Both the position numbers and the translations under genes were made by a program. The notes beneath the pieces are model-generated. The model was not told the DNA's origin. It saw nothing but the letters and a program-made list of their open reading frames with translations, and ran no database searches. A stretch of DNA of 64,000 bases from contig OY755045.1 of assembly GCA_963576565.1 (NCBI GenBank), forward strand, positions 8,165,977 through 8,229,976. Reading direction: 5' to 3'. Below, one piece after another: positions 45,942 to 55,928 of this stretch (within the stretch, counting starts at the first letter, position 1; every line of letters begins with the position of its first letter). Origin of the DNA: Aspidapion aeneum (Eukaryota; Arthropoda; Insecta; Coleoptera; Brentidae).

Positions 45942-45991
45942 TTATAATTTAATAAAATTACACAAAATAAATAAAAATAACCCCCCAAAAT

Positions 45992-46366
45992 TCACCTTCT
46001 GTACCTATACCTCTTAAAATGAAACCACAATTGAAATATATTATTGTGAAACTGACACCTAAAACCTCTTTTGTACGAGTACTCCCACTCTCTATTCACA
46101 ATTTTAAAAGCTATATCTTCATAAGGAGGACCAGCATGAAATCTTAAAATAGCAAATTCTTTATTTTCTGGACAAGGTGTCAAATAATATTCTGGGGTAG
46201 AGTTTTTGTCAATTAAATCTGGGAAAAATATGTTGAATTTGTAACCCTGGACAATCTTGGGTGGGGGGTTATCCATATCATAATGGATTTGATTATATTT
46301 GTACCATTTGAAGAATATGTGCACTCTGTTAAAGTATCTAGGTTTCCTGGGTTTGTATTTATCTGA
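45992..46366 (-). pseudogene. Cactin terminal-exon copy 2, frame intact
   Basis: Reads SDKYKPRKPRYFNRVH through NPPPKIVQGYKFNIFFPDL and WLWFHFK-type FQLWFHFKRYRYRR to a TGA stop without interruption. It differs from the parent at HIFFKWYKYNQIHYD (parent HTGFEWNKYNQTHYD). It has no start and no in-phase acceptor linking it to the gene, so expression is unlikely, but selection cannot be excluded. Confidence 0.88.
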
Positions 46367-46440
46367 ACACAAAGAAAAAGAAAATTATACCATAAAGAAT
46401 TAAAAATCTTACTATATTGCATTTAAAATTTAATAAAATT

Positions 46441-48360
46441 ACACAAAATAAATAAAAATAACCCCCAAAATTAACCTTCTGTACCTATACCTCTTAAAAT
46501 GAAACCACAATTGAAATATGTTATTGTGAAACTGACATCTAAAACCTCTTTTGTACGAGTACTCCCACTCTCTATTCACAATTTTAAAAGCTATATCTTC
46601 ATAAGGAGGACCAGCATGAAATCTTAAAATAGCAAATTCTTTATTTTCTGGACAAGGTGTCAAATAATATTCTGGGGTAGAGTTTTTGTCAATTAAATCT
46701 GGGAAAAATATGTTGAATTTGTAACCCTGGACAATCTTGGGTGGGGGGTTATCCATATCATAATGGATTTGATTATATTTGTACCATTTGAAGAATATGT
46801 GCACTCTGTTAAAGTATCTTGGTTTTCTGGGTTATTATTTATCTGAACACATAGAGAAAGAAAATTATACCATAAAGAATTAAAAATCTTACTATATTGC
46901 ATTTAAAATTTAATAAAATTACACAAAATAAATAAAAATAACCCCCAAAATTAACCTTCTGTACCTATACCTCTTAAAATGAAACCACAATTGAAATATG
47001 TTATTGTGAAACTGACATCTAAAACCTCTTTTGTACGAGTACTCCCACTCTCTATTCACAATTTTAAAAGCTATATCTTCATAAGGAGGACCAGCATGAA
47101 ATCTTAAAATAGCAAATTCTTTATTTTCTGGACAAGGTGTCAAATAATATTCTGGGGTAGAGTTTTTGTCAATTAAATCTGGGAAAAATATGTTGAATTT
47201 GTAACCCTGGACAATCTTGGGTGGGGGGTTATCCATATCATAATGGATTTGATTATATTTGTACCATTTGAAGAATATGTGCACTCTGTTAAAGTATCTT
47301 GGTTTTCTGGGTTATTATTTATCTGAACACATAGAGAAAGAAAATTATACCATAAAGAATTAAAAATCTTACTATATTGCATTTAAAATTTAATAAAATT
47401 ACACAAAATAAATAAAAATAACCCCCAAAATTAACCTTCTGTACCTATACCTCTTAAAATGAAACCACAATTGAAATATGTTATTGTGAAACTGACATCT
47501 AAAACCTCTTTTGTACGAGTACTCCCACTCTCTATTCACAATTTTAAAAGCTATATCTTCATAAGGAGGACCAGCATGAAATCTTAAAATAGCAAATTCT
47601 TTATTTTCTGGACAAGGTGTCAAATAATATTCTGGGGTAGAGTTTTTGTCAATTAAATCTGGGAAAAATATGTTGAATTTGTAACCCTGGACAATCTTGG
47701 GTGGGGGGTTATCCATATCATAATGGATTTGATTATATTTGTACCATTTGAAGAATATGTGCACTCTGTTAAAGTATCTTGGTTTTCTGGGTTATTATTT
47801 ATCTGAACACATAGAGAAAGAAAATTATACCATAAAGAATTAAAAATCTTACTATATTGCATTTAAAATTTAATAAAATTACACAAAATAAATAAAAATA
47901 ACCCCCAAAATTAACCTTCTGTACCTATACCTCTTAAAATGAAACCACAATTGAAATATGTTATTGTGAAACTGACATCTAAAACCTCTTTTGTACGAGT
48001 ACTCCCACTCTCTATTCACAATTTTAAAAGCTATATCTTCATAAGGAGGACCAGCATGAAATCTTAAAATAGCAAATTCTTTATTTTCTGGACAAGGTGT
48101 CAAATAATATTCTGGGGTAGAGTTTTTGTCAATTAAATCTGGGAAAAATATGTTGAATTTGTAACCCTGGACAATCTTGGGTGGGGGGTTATCCATATCA
48201 TAATGGATTTGATTATATTTGTACCATTTGAAGAATATGTGCACTCTGTTAAAGTATCTTGGTTTTCTGGGTTATTATTTATCTGAACACATAGAGAAAG
48301 AAAATTATACCATAAAGAATTAAAAATCTTACTATATTGCATTTAAAATTTAATAAAATT
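46441..48360 (-). pseudogene. Cactin terminal-exon copies 3-6, four identical 480-bp units
   Basis: All four carry the same disabling changes: TAATAA in place of the YR codons after SDK, and TTA in place of the parent TGA stop, so the frame would run on as LILGVIF. The shared defects show that one already dead unit was amplified three more times very recently, or collapsed/expanded by assembly. Confidence 0.9.
48349..48354 (-). terminator. Cactin poly(A) signal variant ATTAAA
   Basis: ATTAAA on the minus strand about 40 bp after the stop codon; no AATAAA is closer. The same hexamer is repeated in every tandem unit. Confidence 0.5.
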
Positions 48361-48392
48361 ACACAAAATAAACAAAAATAACCCCCCAAAAT

Positions 48393-48967
48393 TCACCTTC
48401 TGTACCTATACCTCTTAAAATGAAACCACAACTGAAATATATTATTGTGAAACTGACACCTAAAACCTCTTTTGTACGAGTACTCCCACTCTCTATTCAC
48501 TATTTTAAAAGCTATATCTTCATAAGGAGGACCAGCATGAAATCTCAAAATAGCAAATTCTCTATTTTCTGGACAAGGTGTCAAATAATATTCTGGGGTA
48601 GAGTTTTTGTCAATTAAATCTGGGAAAAATATGTTGAATTTGTAACCCTGGACAATCTTGGGTGGGGGGTTATCCATATCATAATGAGTTTGATTATATT
48701 TGTTCCATTCAAAACCTGTATGAACTCTGTTGAAATATCTAGGTTTCCTGGGCCTGTATTTATCTGACCACAAATAAATTTGAGGATCTAAAGAAGATTC
48801 AACTGAGAATTGTGCTTCGTCATCGCCCATTCCTTTTTGTGCTTCTTTTCTCAGGACTAATTCTTCTTTTGTTATGATGTTTTCCATTTTTTTGCCTTTG
48901 TCTGTTACTTGTAGTCTCGCGAATTCTAGACGCTTGACGTCGTCTTCTTCATTAAAAACTATGGTTC
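48393..48967 (-). CDS. cactin: Cactin, terminal coding exon
   Basis: After acceptor TTTTTTTTACAG the frame continues TIVFNEEDDVKRLEFARLQV, then KEAQKGMGDDEAQFSVE, LWSDKYRPRKPRYFNRVHTG, FEWNKYNQTHYDMDNPPPKI, YKFNIFFPDLIDKNSTPEYY, RFHAGPPYEDIAFKIVNREW and FQLWFHFKRYRYRR, ending TGA at 48,393. This is the CactinC domain, the most conserved part of cactin, a nuclear protein that binds the IkB factor Cactus in Drosophila and is a late-stage spliceosome component in animals. Length (190 codons plus stop) and sequence look fully functional. Its 3' half is the source of the tandem pseudo-exons downstream. Confidence 0.97.
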
Positions 48968-49116
48968 CTGTAAAAAAAATCCATTAATAAAATTTATAAC
49001 TGCAGCTTCCAGTATTTTTACCTTCCTATCCCGCGCAAAAGCGACTAGAGAAGGTATTGTTTTCGACGAAAATTTTTTCATTTGGTTTGCCTGGAAAATG
49101 CTAAAATGTAAATAAA
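48968..49116 (-). other. Cactin last intron, 3' end
   Basis: Contains the acceptor and a block TTACCTTCCTATCCCGCGCA (49,018-49,037) resembling 16,408. The whole last intron spans 48,968-51,495. Confidence 0.5.
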
Positions 49117-50916
49117 TTGTCCCATCGGTAACACGATTTGTCCCGTTCGGTAACGCTATTTTTCGAATTATCCTCTGTTACCGATCGGGACATTTAATTT
49201 TTTTTTCATTTAGTTGAAAAATAGTTGTATTTATATTCTTTGTAATTTTGCCATAAATTGTGTGCTTTTTAACGTTTGTCTCTTCGGTAACGTTGATGTC
49301 CTTCTGTAACACCTAAAATACCTGATATTTTTGTAAAATTTGCAAGTTTAGTGTTATTTTAAACTTTTTTTTTAATTTTTAGTATTTCTTTAGATACATT
49401 TTAGGTAAAAGAATAAATTATTTTTCAGATAAAGTGTATTTTATGCATTCGTGAGGCAAAATATACTAGAAATACCGCAGCCCACGAGTAAGACCGGCCC
49501 GGGCGCGGAAATATCACGTGACCGTAGGAGTCCCACAAAAAAAAGGCCTCTCGGCCCGCTGTCATTATACACCATGTGTGTGTTCAGTTTTGGTATGTTT
49601 GTTTACGTTGATTTTTTTTTAATTCGGGCACGAATTTTATGTGAATTTTATCAAAGTTATTAAAATAACGCAGCCCACGAAAAAGACTGTAGTGGGCTGC
49701 GTTAAAATAATTAATGGCTAATGAGTAAATTATAAAGAAAATACCTATAAGATAAACAATGCCGCGAACGGGTAATTAGTGTTGTTCCTTGTCGGTCCAA
49801 CTATAAAACTGAAACCTAATATGTTGCAAACGGGAAAGAAGTGGTAAAAGATAAGATCTTGGATAAGATTGATCAAGTAATAGACATCCTTAGTGACATT
49901 TTCGATAGTGAGAGTGAAAAATGTGTTCAGTTGTCATTTCTTATTGAACAATTAGGTCTCTTGAAAAGGTAACCTGAGCATCGAAGAAATGATGGATACA
50001 CTTTAATATTGGCTTCATCTTTGTTTATCCAGTTATCCAGTGCATACACGTCAATTTACAATTCTAAGGTAATATGTCTTCCGCACCCTCGCAATATTAA
50101 AAAACTGATTTGTAAAATATTGTTAACAGATAGTAATCTCTCTGGTAGTGTGAAATATTTAAAAAGTAAGATACAGCTTTTAAAAGAACATGATTTGGTA
50201 GTTAACTTACACTTTATTGAAATAGATATTAAACTTTGTGCTGGGTAATTTTTCAAAAAATTATTGACGACCACTACATTCAGTTCATTGAATGGGAAAA
50301 CCATCTCACTTATTCACAAAATCACTTGTTTCTTTTTAATAAATTATTGTGAAATGTTTTATATTGAAAATTTTTCTTCAGATAACTCTAGCGAGTGTTT
50401 TTGTGGAGAAAAACTACTGTCAAAGCTTGAAAAAATTAGTTTAAGGGCATGTAAAGTTTTTTTAAATAATTTTATTAAAAAGCACAATGATTTAGTGTCT
50501 GCTAATAAATCTTTGAATAAGAACTCAAAGATGATAACAGTCAAAGAAAAATTAAAAAACTAAAAGCTTAGGTTTGATATGTCCAATTATGAAAGACTTG
50601 TACCTGAAGATATTAGAGTGCAAATTTTGTATAATTTTTTATTTTATAGATTCAGTTCTTTTATCCATAATAAACACATATATCAGCAAAATATTTTTTT
50701 TTCAATTTTTGCCTATAAAAGACCAAAATTTTTTTGTTAATTTATTTAAATTGTGTAAAAACATATAATATATTAACCCAAATTTCTAAAAATTAGTTTT
50801 TAACTGTTTTTTTGCTCAGTTTCTCACTAGCTATTTTATTTCAGACATATTTTAACACATTTGATGGATTTTGAGTAAGTTATATGGTAAAAACTACCGC
50901 GTTACCGAAGGGACAA
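49117..50916 (+). mobile_element. ~1.8-kb P-element-like DNA transposon in cactin's last intron
   Basis: Ends are inverted: left TTGTCCCATCGGTAACACG, right CGCGTTACCGAAGGGACAA. Within the left end the motif is repeated as a palindrome (49,117-49,193). A decayed transposase-like frame lies at 49,850-50,565. The paired motif CGCAGCCCACGA...TGGGCTGCG around 49,480-49,702 is an unexplained internal repeat. A target duplication was not resolved. Confidence 0.6.
49850..50565 (+). pseudogene. P-element/THAP9-like transposase remnant
   Basis: Pieces in three frames: KDKILDKIDQVIDILSDIFD, then after a shift RRNDGYTLILASSLFIQLSS, AYTSIYNSKVICLPHPRNIK and LKSKIQLLKEHDLVVNLHFI, then a C-terminal part with FCGEKLLSKLEKISLRACKV. 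The block SSAY..IY.S.VICLPHPR is characteristic of P-type/THAP9 transposases (family recollection). Stops and shifts make it non-functional; no THAP finger is present in this copy. Confidence 0.55.
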
Positions 50917-51495
50917 AAAAAACCATTTCAACAAAAACTCCCCACTCCACCCCGGGCGCCTCAATAAGAATGCACGCTTGCCCATATACATAATTATAAG
51001 TACGGCCAAGGTATCCGCGCACTTACACAAAAATTTTTCTTTAGGCAATAGACAAAATATTGGAGCATCTTTTTTCAAAAAAATATAAAAAATCGAAGGA
51101 GTCCCATTTTCAAAATGGCGATTTTTAAAATTTATTGTCTTGTATTAAGGTCACTGATGCGATTATTCGTCATTTTCAATTATTTTTCTTAAAGCTTCTT
51201 ATTCTTATTTCTAAACAGTAGTAAATTTTTTTTTGCAAAGTTCGTAGTTTTTCAGGAAAAATAATAAACCATAGATATGTTTTGCACAAATAAAAAGATA
51301 AAACACCCTGTAGATTTAAGGAATCGCAACATTTTATCAAATTTTTTATCTTGGTGTAATCGGTATCTATAAAGGAACCAAAAAATAAATTTTTATTAAA
51401 ATCAAAACTTTTAAAAGCCCCATATATTTTACCATCTTTTGGTTCGGTTCGGTTAAAAAATGTTGGTTTTGTTCCAGAAAAAGAAAGTGTCATAC
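50917..51495 (-). other. Cactin last intron, 5' part
   Basis: AT-rich, with a C-rich patch CCCCACTCCACCCCGGGCGCC near 50,941 and a possible solo mariner-type word ACACCCTGTA at 51,303. No coding content; the minus frame 51,176-51,547 is read-through from the exon. Confidence 0.5.
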
Positions 51496-51672
51496 CTGGT
51501 TCAATATCCTCATTGTGCATCATTTTTGGACTGTATCCACCCGTCATATATGCAGTAAAGCATTCGTCTAATATACTTTTAGCTTCGGTTTCTTCTTTGG
51601 TCAGTTCTTTGTCTTCGTTTTCTTCACTATGGCTTGAATTCTCGTCGCTAGCAATGTCGTCTTTCGAAGTAC
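51496..51672 (-). CDS. cactin: Cactin, penultimate coding exon
   Basis: From acceptor TTTATTCAG the frame runs TSKDDIASDENSSHSEENED (an acidic linker), then ELTKEETEAKSILDECFTAY and MTGGYSPKMMHNEDIEPG, the family's Y-x-x-G-x-YSP block that precedes the C-terminal domain. It enters in phase 1 and leaves in phase 1 at donor GTATGA, matching the flanking exons exactly. An RTE-like LINE begins only about 20 bp upstream of its acceptor. Confidence 0.93.
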
Positions 51673-51689
51673 CTGAATAAATTTAGTAA

Positions 51690-52575
51690 CAATTTATTCA
51701 TTGATATACTTGGAACAAGTCCTTAAAGTATGGAAGAGAAAATGCCAAAACATGGGAATTCCGTTGGACGAAACCACCTTGTATACTTTATGTTTCGCCG
51801 ATGATCAGATAGTAGTGGCTCAGGATTATGACGACCTTGAATATATGACAAGAAAACTAATAGAAGAGTACAATAAGTGGGGACTAGAGGTTAATCTTAA
51901 TAAGACAGAGTATATGTGTATCGGTGGAATGAAACAGGATTTAATCTTAAATACCGGGCAGCGAATTCAGTCCTGTGATGAGTATAAATATTTAGGTTTA
52001 AAAATTACAGCTGACGGAACACTAGACAAAGCTATAAAAGATCGAAACGTACAAGGAAGAAAAGCAATAACTTTATCAAATGGAATAATTTGGGACCAAA
52101 GTGTATCAAAACATAACAAAAAGCTTATATATAACACCATTGTAAAAAGTATTATTACATACGGCTCAGAAGTATGGCCAATCAAGGATAGAACAGAAAA
52201 AATGCTTTCCGCTACGGAGATGAACTATTGGAGATGCGCAGCAGGAAAATCAAAAAGAGAAAGAGTTACAAATCAAAGAATAAGAGAAATTATGACAGTG
52301 GGTGAACGTACTTTAGTGGACGATATAAGAACAAAACAACTGGTGTGGTACGGACATGTACAAAGAATGAATGATGCAAGACTACCTAAACAAATACTAC
52401 AATGGAAACCAACTGGCCGAAGAAAACGAGGACGGCCAAGGAGAACCTGGAGAAGGAATAGACAGTGAAATAAGAATAAGAGGCCTAGATGATGAATTAT
52501 GGGCAAACAGAAACGAGTGGCGATTGGGTATCGGAAGACGTAGAACGTTGTGAAATCGATAAATAGATATAATAT
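51690..52575 (+). pseudogene. 5'-truncated RTE-like LINE, open 255-codon RT piece
   Basis: An open frame (51,701-52,468) begins in the reverse transcriptase: WKRKCQNMGIPLDETTLYTL, CFADDQIVV (catalytic FADD intact at residues 32-35), NKWGLEVNLNKTEYMCIGG, YKYLGLKITADGTLDKAIKD, TYGSEVWPIKDRTEKML, LVWYGHVQRMNDARLPKQIL and GRRKRGRPRRTWRR. A one-base loss near 52,452 shifts the last part. Endonuclease and the first RT motifs are missing by 5' truncation. It lies antisense to cactin in its fourth-from-last intron; a younger relative of 11,622-11,966. Confidence 0.9.
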
Positions 52576-55038
52576 ACTCTTTGTTTGAAACTCGTAGACA
52601 ATGATTGTGTAGAAATAAAATTTCGGACTTCCATTGTCTTTATTTATTTTAAAACACGACGTTTCGGTTAGTAAGTATCTCTAACCGTTATCAAGTGTGA
52701 ACTAAACAATCTAGTCTCTAGGCTACTACTTATACTACTTGGTGTGCAGTCAGGTGTGACGGCCCGCCCCCTTTTTTAATCCTAAGACGCCTGTTTTCCT
52801 TAAGGAGTGGTTTCCATATGTTTGGTATGTCCGTGCTTGGTTGACTGAAAACTTCTTTATTCTGCATTATATACACAGCTTCAATAAACTTTCGTTTTCG
52901 CCAATGCGACTCCTTATGTAAAACTTTAGCTTCTGACCACTGAATCCTGTGATCATTTGACCAAGCATGATCTGCTAAACCGGATTTTTCAATATCCCCT
53001 AATTGGGTACTTTTTAGATGTTCATTTACTCTAACCTGAAGAGGGCGTTTCGTTTCACCTACATATGATTTACCACACTCACACGGGATTTGGTAAATAC
53101 ATTCCTTATTATTTGAGGGATTGTCTGGTTTTGTTTTAGTTACAAAACTTCTTATCGTATTTCCCGAAGAAAATACTGTTTTTATATTATAGTGTTTAGC
53201 TATTCGTCTTATGTTTTCTGAAATCCCTTGAACATATGGAATGTTAATAACACCTAACGGATTATTATTTTGAGAATTTGGTACATTTAGTTTGTTTTTA
53301 ATTTTAAATATCGTTGAGTTTATTAATTTCTCGGAATAACCATTCTGTTGTAAGTCCTTTTTAATGTTGTTAATTTCTGTGGTTAATTCTTCATTATTAC
53401 TACAAATATTTACGGCTCTTAAATACAAACTTCTTATAACTCCTTGTTTTGTTGCAACAGAATGATTAGACTTAAAATTTAGGTACTGTCCCGTGTGTGT
53501 AGGTTTCCTATATACAGTGGTTTGAATGTTTCTGTCTAATCGTTTGACAAGAACATCCAAAAAAGGTAAGGCCGAATCTTTTTCAATTTCCATGGTGCAC
53601 TTGATTGTTGGTCGAATACCGTTTAAATGGTGTAGAAAATTTTGTAGTTCGTCATCATTTTCCGGCCATATAATAAATGTGTCATCCATGTATCGTAGCC
53701 ATAGTTTTGGTTTGACTCTTGCTGTGTTGATCGCATGGCCCTCGAACCACTCCATGTAGATGTTTGCTACCACTGGCGAAAGAGATGAACCCATTGGGAG
53801 TCCGTCATTTTGCGCGTAAAACTTATCTTTCACTTGAAAGTAAGAGTTACGGAGACAGAGCTCCAAAAGATCCATCACCCCCTCCACCGATAGCGTTGTT
53901 CTCTCGTGAAGTGTATCATCAGTTTGTAATTTGTTTTTAATGATACTGAGTGACTCATTTATTGGCACGTTGGTGTAGAGACTTTCTACATCAAAACTTA
54001 CAAATCTATCGCCGGGATCTAATTCGATACCTTTTAAAACCTCCACAAAATGTTCCGAGTTTTTGACAAAAGATTCGGACTTACCCTGTAGTGGTTGAAT
54101 TATGTCCAACAAAAACCTCGACAAAGTGCTGGTCGGTGAGTCCCTGGAGCTGGTAATTGGTCGCAGTGGTATATTCTTCTTATGGATCTTTGGTAATCCA
54201 TAAAAATGTGGTGCCTTACTGTGGTGTGGAGTCAGGCGGGATCTAGCAGCGTCCGGGATATTTTCAGCATACTTCTTCAAAGTCCTGTAGATGCGTCCTT
54301 CTATGGTGGTGGTTGGGTCTTTGGGTAGTTGCTTGTATTCTCCTTTCTCCAGAACTTCTTGGATCTTTTTGTCGTAAGTCTCGACATCCATGATCACCGT
54401 TGCGTTTCCTTTGTCGGCCGGTAGAATCTTGATTGATTTGTCAGCCTGCAGGTTCTTGATTGCCCGTTGTTCTTGACTGGTGATGTTTGTCTTTTGTTGC
54501 TTCTTTCTGTCCAACGTTGTTCTTACTTTATGGCGAAACTCATCAGCTTCGGGTTGAGGTAGACTAACGGTCTCTATTGCTGCAATAATTTCCAGTGTCG
54601 GTGTCTGTGCCGGTGCAATGGCGAACTTAAGTCCCTTACTGAGTACCAATTCTTCGTTGATGCTCAGAGTCCTTTTGGAGATGTTCACTATAGTGCTTGG
54701 TGTTGTTGAGTCTCTTCTATCTTGAGTACGTGTCTGTAGTTTCTTGAGTTTTTCTCGGTGAGTTGATCGTATCTTCTGTCGTTCTCTGTTGCACGTACTG
54801 TCAATTTTACTCAGTATCGGTTCGTAGTCTTCCTCCCATGTATGTCGTCTAATTTCGTCAAATCGCTCCTCCATGTCGGCGTTGAAGTCACACCTGACTG
54901 CACACCAAGTAGTATAAGTAGTAGCCTAGAGACTAGATTGTTTAGTTCACACTTGATAACGGTTAGAGATACTTACTAACCGAAACGTCGTGTTTTAAAA
55001 TAAATAAAGACAATGGAAGTCCGAAATTTTATTTCTAG
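52575..55038 (-). mobile_element. Penelope-like retroelement, apparently full-length ORF
   Basis: The element has one long ORF flanked by ~150-bp repeats in inverted orientation (52,610-52,760 and 54,887-55,037), the pLTR-like ends seen in some Penelope elements. Each repeat contains TTGATAACGGTTAG, CTAACCGAAACGTCGTG and TAAATAAAGACAATGG. It lies in the cactin intron in the same transcriptional sense as the gene. A related fragment is at 59,503-59,575 and a coding remnant at 30,140-30,340. Confidence 0.9.
52730..54874 (-). CDS. Penelope-like reverse transcriptase with GIY-YIG endonuclease, 714 aa
   Basis: Uninterrupted ORF. Residues 1-190 form a charged N-terminal region; 224-260 hold FYGLPKIHKKNIPLRPITSS; 293-304 SFDVESLYTNVP (RT motif A with catalytic Asp); 358-380 GLPMGSSLSPVVANIYMEWF (motif B); 394-398 RYMDD (motif C, catalytic YMDD); 455-475 YRKPTHTGQYLNFKSNHS. 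Residues 594-650 carry YQIPCECGKSYVGETKR and the R-x-x-EH-L block of a GIY-YIG nuclease. This combination is diagnostic of Penelope-like retroelements, which copy RNA to DNA and nick the target with the GIY-YIG domain. No stop, frameshift or missing catalytic residue was seen, so the protein may be active. The last codons overlap the right-hand (3') inverted repeat. Confidence 0.93.
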   Translation of the reverse strand: MEERFDEIRRHTWEEDYEPILSKIDSTCNRERQKIRSTHREKLKKLQTRTQDRRDSTTPSTIVNISKRTLSINEELVLSKGLKFAIAPAQTPTLEIIAAIETVSLPQPEADEFRHKVRTTLDRKKQQKTNITSQEQRAIKNLQADKSIKILPADKGNATVIMDVETYDKKIQEVLEKGEYKQLPKDPTTTIEGRIYRTLKKYAENIPDAARSRLTPHHSKAPHFYGLPKIHKKNIPLRPITSSRDSPTSTLSRFLLDIIQPLQGKSESFVKNSEHFVEVLKGIELDPGDRFVSFDVESLYTNVPINESLSIIKNKLQTDDTLHERTTLSVEGVMDLLELCLRNSYFQVKDKFYAQNDGLPMGSSLSPVVANIYMEWFEGHAINTARVKPKLWLRYMDDTFIIWPENDDELQNFLHHLNGIRPTIKCTMEIEKDSALPFLDVLVKRLDRNIQTTVYRKPTHTGQYLNFKSNHSVATKQGVIRSLYLRAVNICSNNEELTTEINNIKKDLQQNGYSEKLINSTIFKIKNKLNVPNSQNNNPLGVINIPYVQGISENIRRIAKHYNIKTVFSSGNTIRSFVTKTKPDNPSNNKECIYQIPCECGKSYVGETKRPLQVRVNEHLKSTQLGDIEKSGLADHAWSNDHRIQWSEAKVLHKESHWRKRKFIEAVYIMQNKEVFSQPSTDIPNIWKPLLKENRRLRIKKGGGPSHLTAHQVV

Positions 55039-55054
55039 ATATAATATATATATA

Positions 55055-55721
55055 CAGTGTGTCCACGTAAGTTGGCGGCATATGGGAAACTTTTTTATTA
55101 TTAGCTTTACAAAAAAAAGTTATTCTTCATAAAAAGTTCTGCATGGTCCAAAACCTAAAATGCAACCATCAGATGTTAAATTTTTTCAGTCATATTACGA
55201 GGTTTGTCAAAAAATATGATTTTTGCTCTAGAGTAAAGTACCTTTCTTTTTGACAATATTGAAAATTGTTATAAAGAAAAGATGTTTAGAATTAAAAATA
55301 GCTTTCAAATATTCAACATTGATTATTTACATGAAAAAAATATTTTTTTCTACATTTTCTCTGCGATTATATTGGAAATTTAAGTTTGCACATTAATGCA
55401 TTGCATTTATTAATTATAATTTTTTTAAAAGTAAATAAACAATGTTGAATATTTGAAAGCTATTTTTAATTCTAAACATCTTTTCTTTATAACTATATAA
55501 TATTATAATATAATTTTCGATATTGTCAAAAAGAAAGGTACTTCACTCTAGAGCAAAAATCACATTTTTTGACAAACCTCGTCATATGACTGAAAAAAAT
55601 TAACATCTGATAGTTGCATTTTAGGTTTTGGACCATGCAGAACTTTTTATGAAGAATAACTTTTTTTCGTAAAGCTAATAATAAAAAAGTTTCCCATATG
55701 CCGCCAACTTACGTGGACACA

Positions 55722-55724
<3 letters not shown>
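55055..55724. mobile_element. 670-bp palindromic mariner-type element, CAGTGTGTCCACG ends
   Basis: Left CAGTGTGTCCACGTAAGTTG and right CAACTTACGTGGACACACTG, flanked by TA. The arms pair almost completely up to about 55,400 (shared CTCTAGAGTAAAGTACCTTT, GCATGGTCCAAAACC), so the whole element can fold on itself. No coding content. Confidence 0.9.

Positions 55725-55801
<77 letters not shown>
55725..55801. repeat. (TA)n microsatellite
   Basis: About 38 TA units between the palindromic element and the next cactin exon. Confidence 0.97.
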
Positions 55802-55804
<3 letters not shown>

Positions 55805-55928
55805 CTGGAGGAGAAGAAGAAGTGTCAAGAACAAGAGAAAACATTTCATAACAGAGTCTCCTGTTTGGTGAAATAAAAAAAAAATTGACTTAGTATAGTA
55901 GGAATAAAGAACATAAAAAAAAACTTAC

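Larger units (their letters stand above)
45484..48360 (-). repeat. Tandem amplification of the cactin terminal-exon 3' half (six copies)
   Basis: Downstream of the cactin stop codon, six units of about 470-480 bp each contain the last ~125 codons of cactin plus the same ~100 bp of 3' flank (TTTAATTTTATTAAATT, ATTCTTTATGGTATAATTTT). Units begin at about 45,484, 45,960, 46,441, 46,921, 47,401 and 47,881. The last four are identical line for line at a period of exactly 480. Homology begins at the SDKYRPRKPRYF point within the exon, just after a TTCAG. Confidence 0.95.

Noticed and set aside
46213..48342. Repeated 69-codon minus ORFs (MQYSKIFNS...)
   Set aside because: They are a shifted frame across the 3' flank and the tandem cactin unit, not independent genes.
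45484..48360. Tandem units as mutually exclusive alternative last exons
   Set aside because: The preceding exon ends in phase 1; joining at the TTCAG of each unit gives an immediate stop in copies 3-6 and the wrong frame elsewhere.
53526..53759. Plus-strand 77-codon ORF
   Set aside because: Antisense shadow of the Penelope reverse transcriptase.
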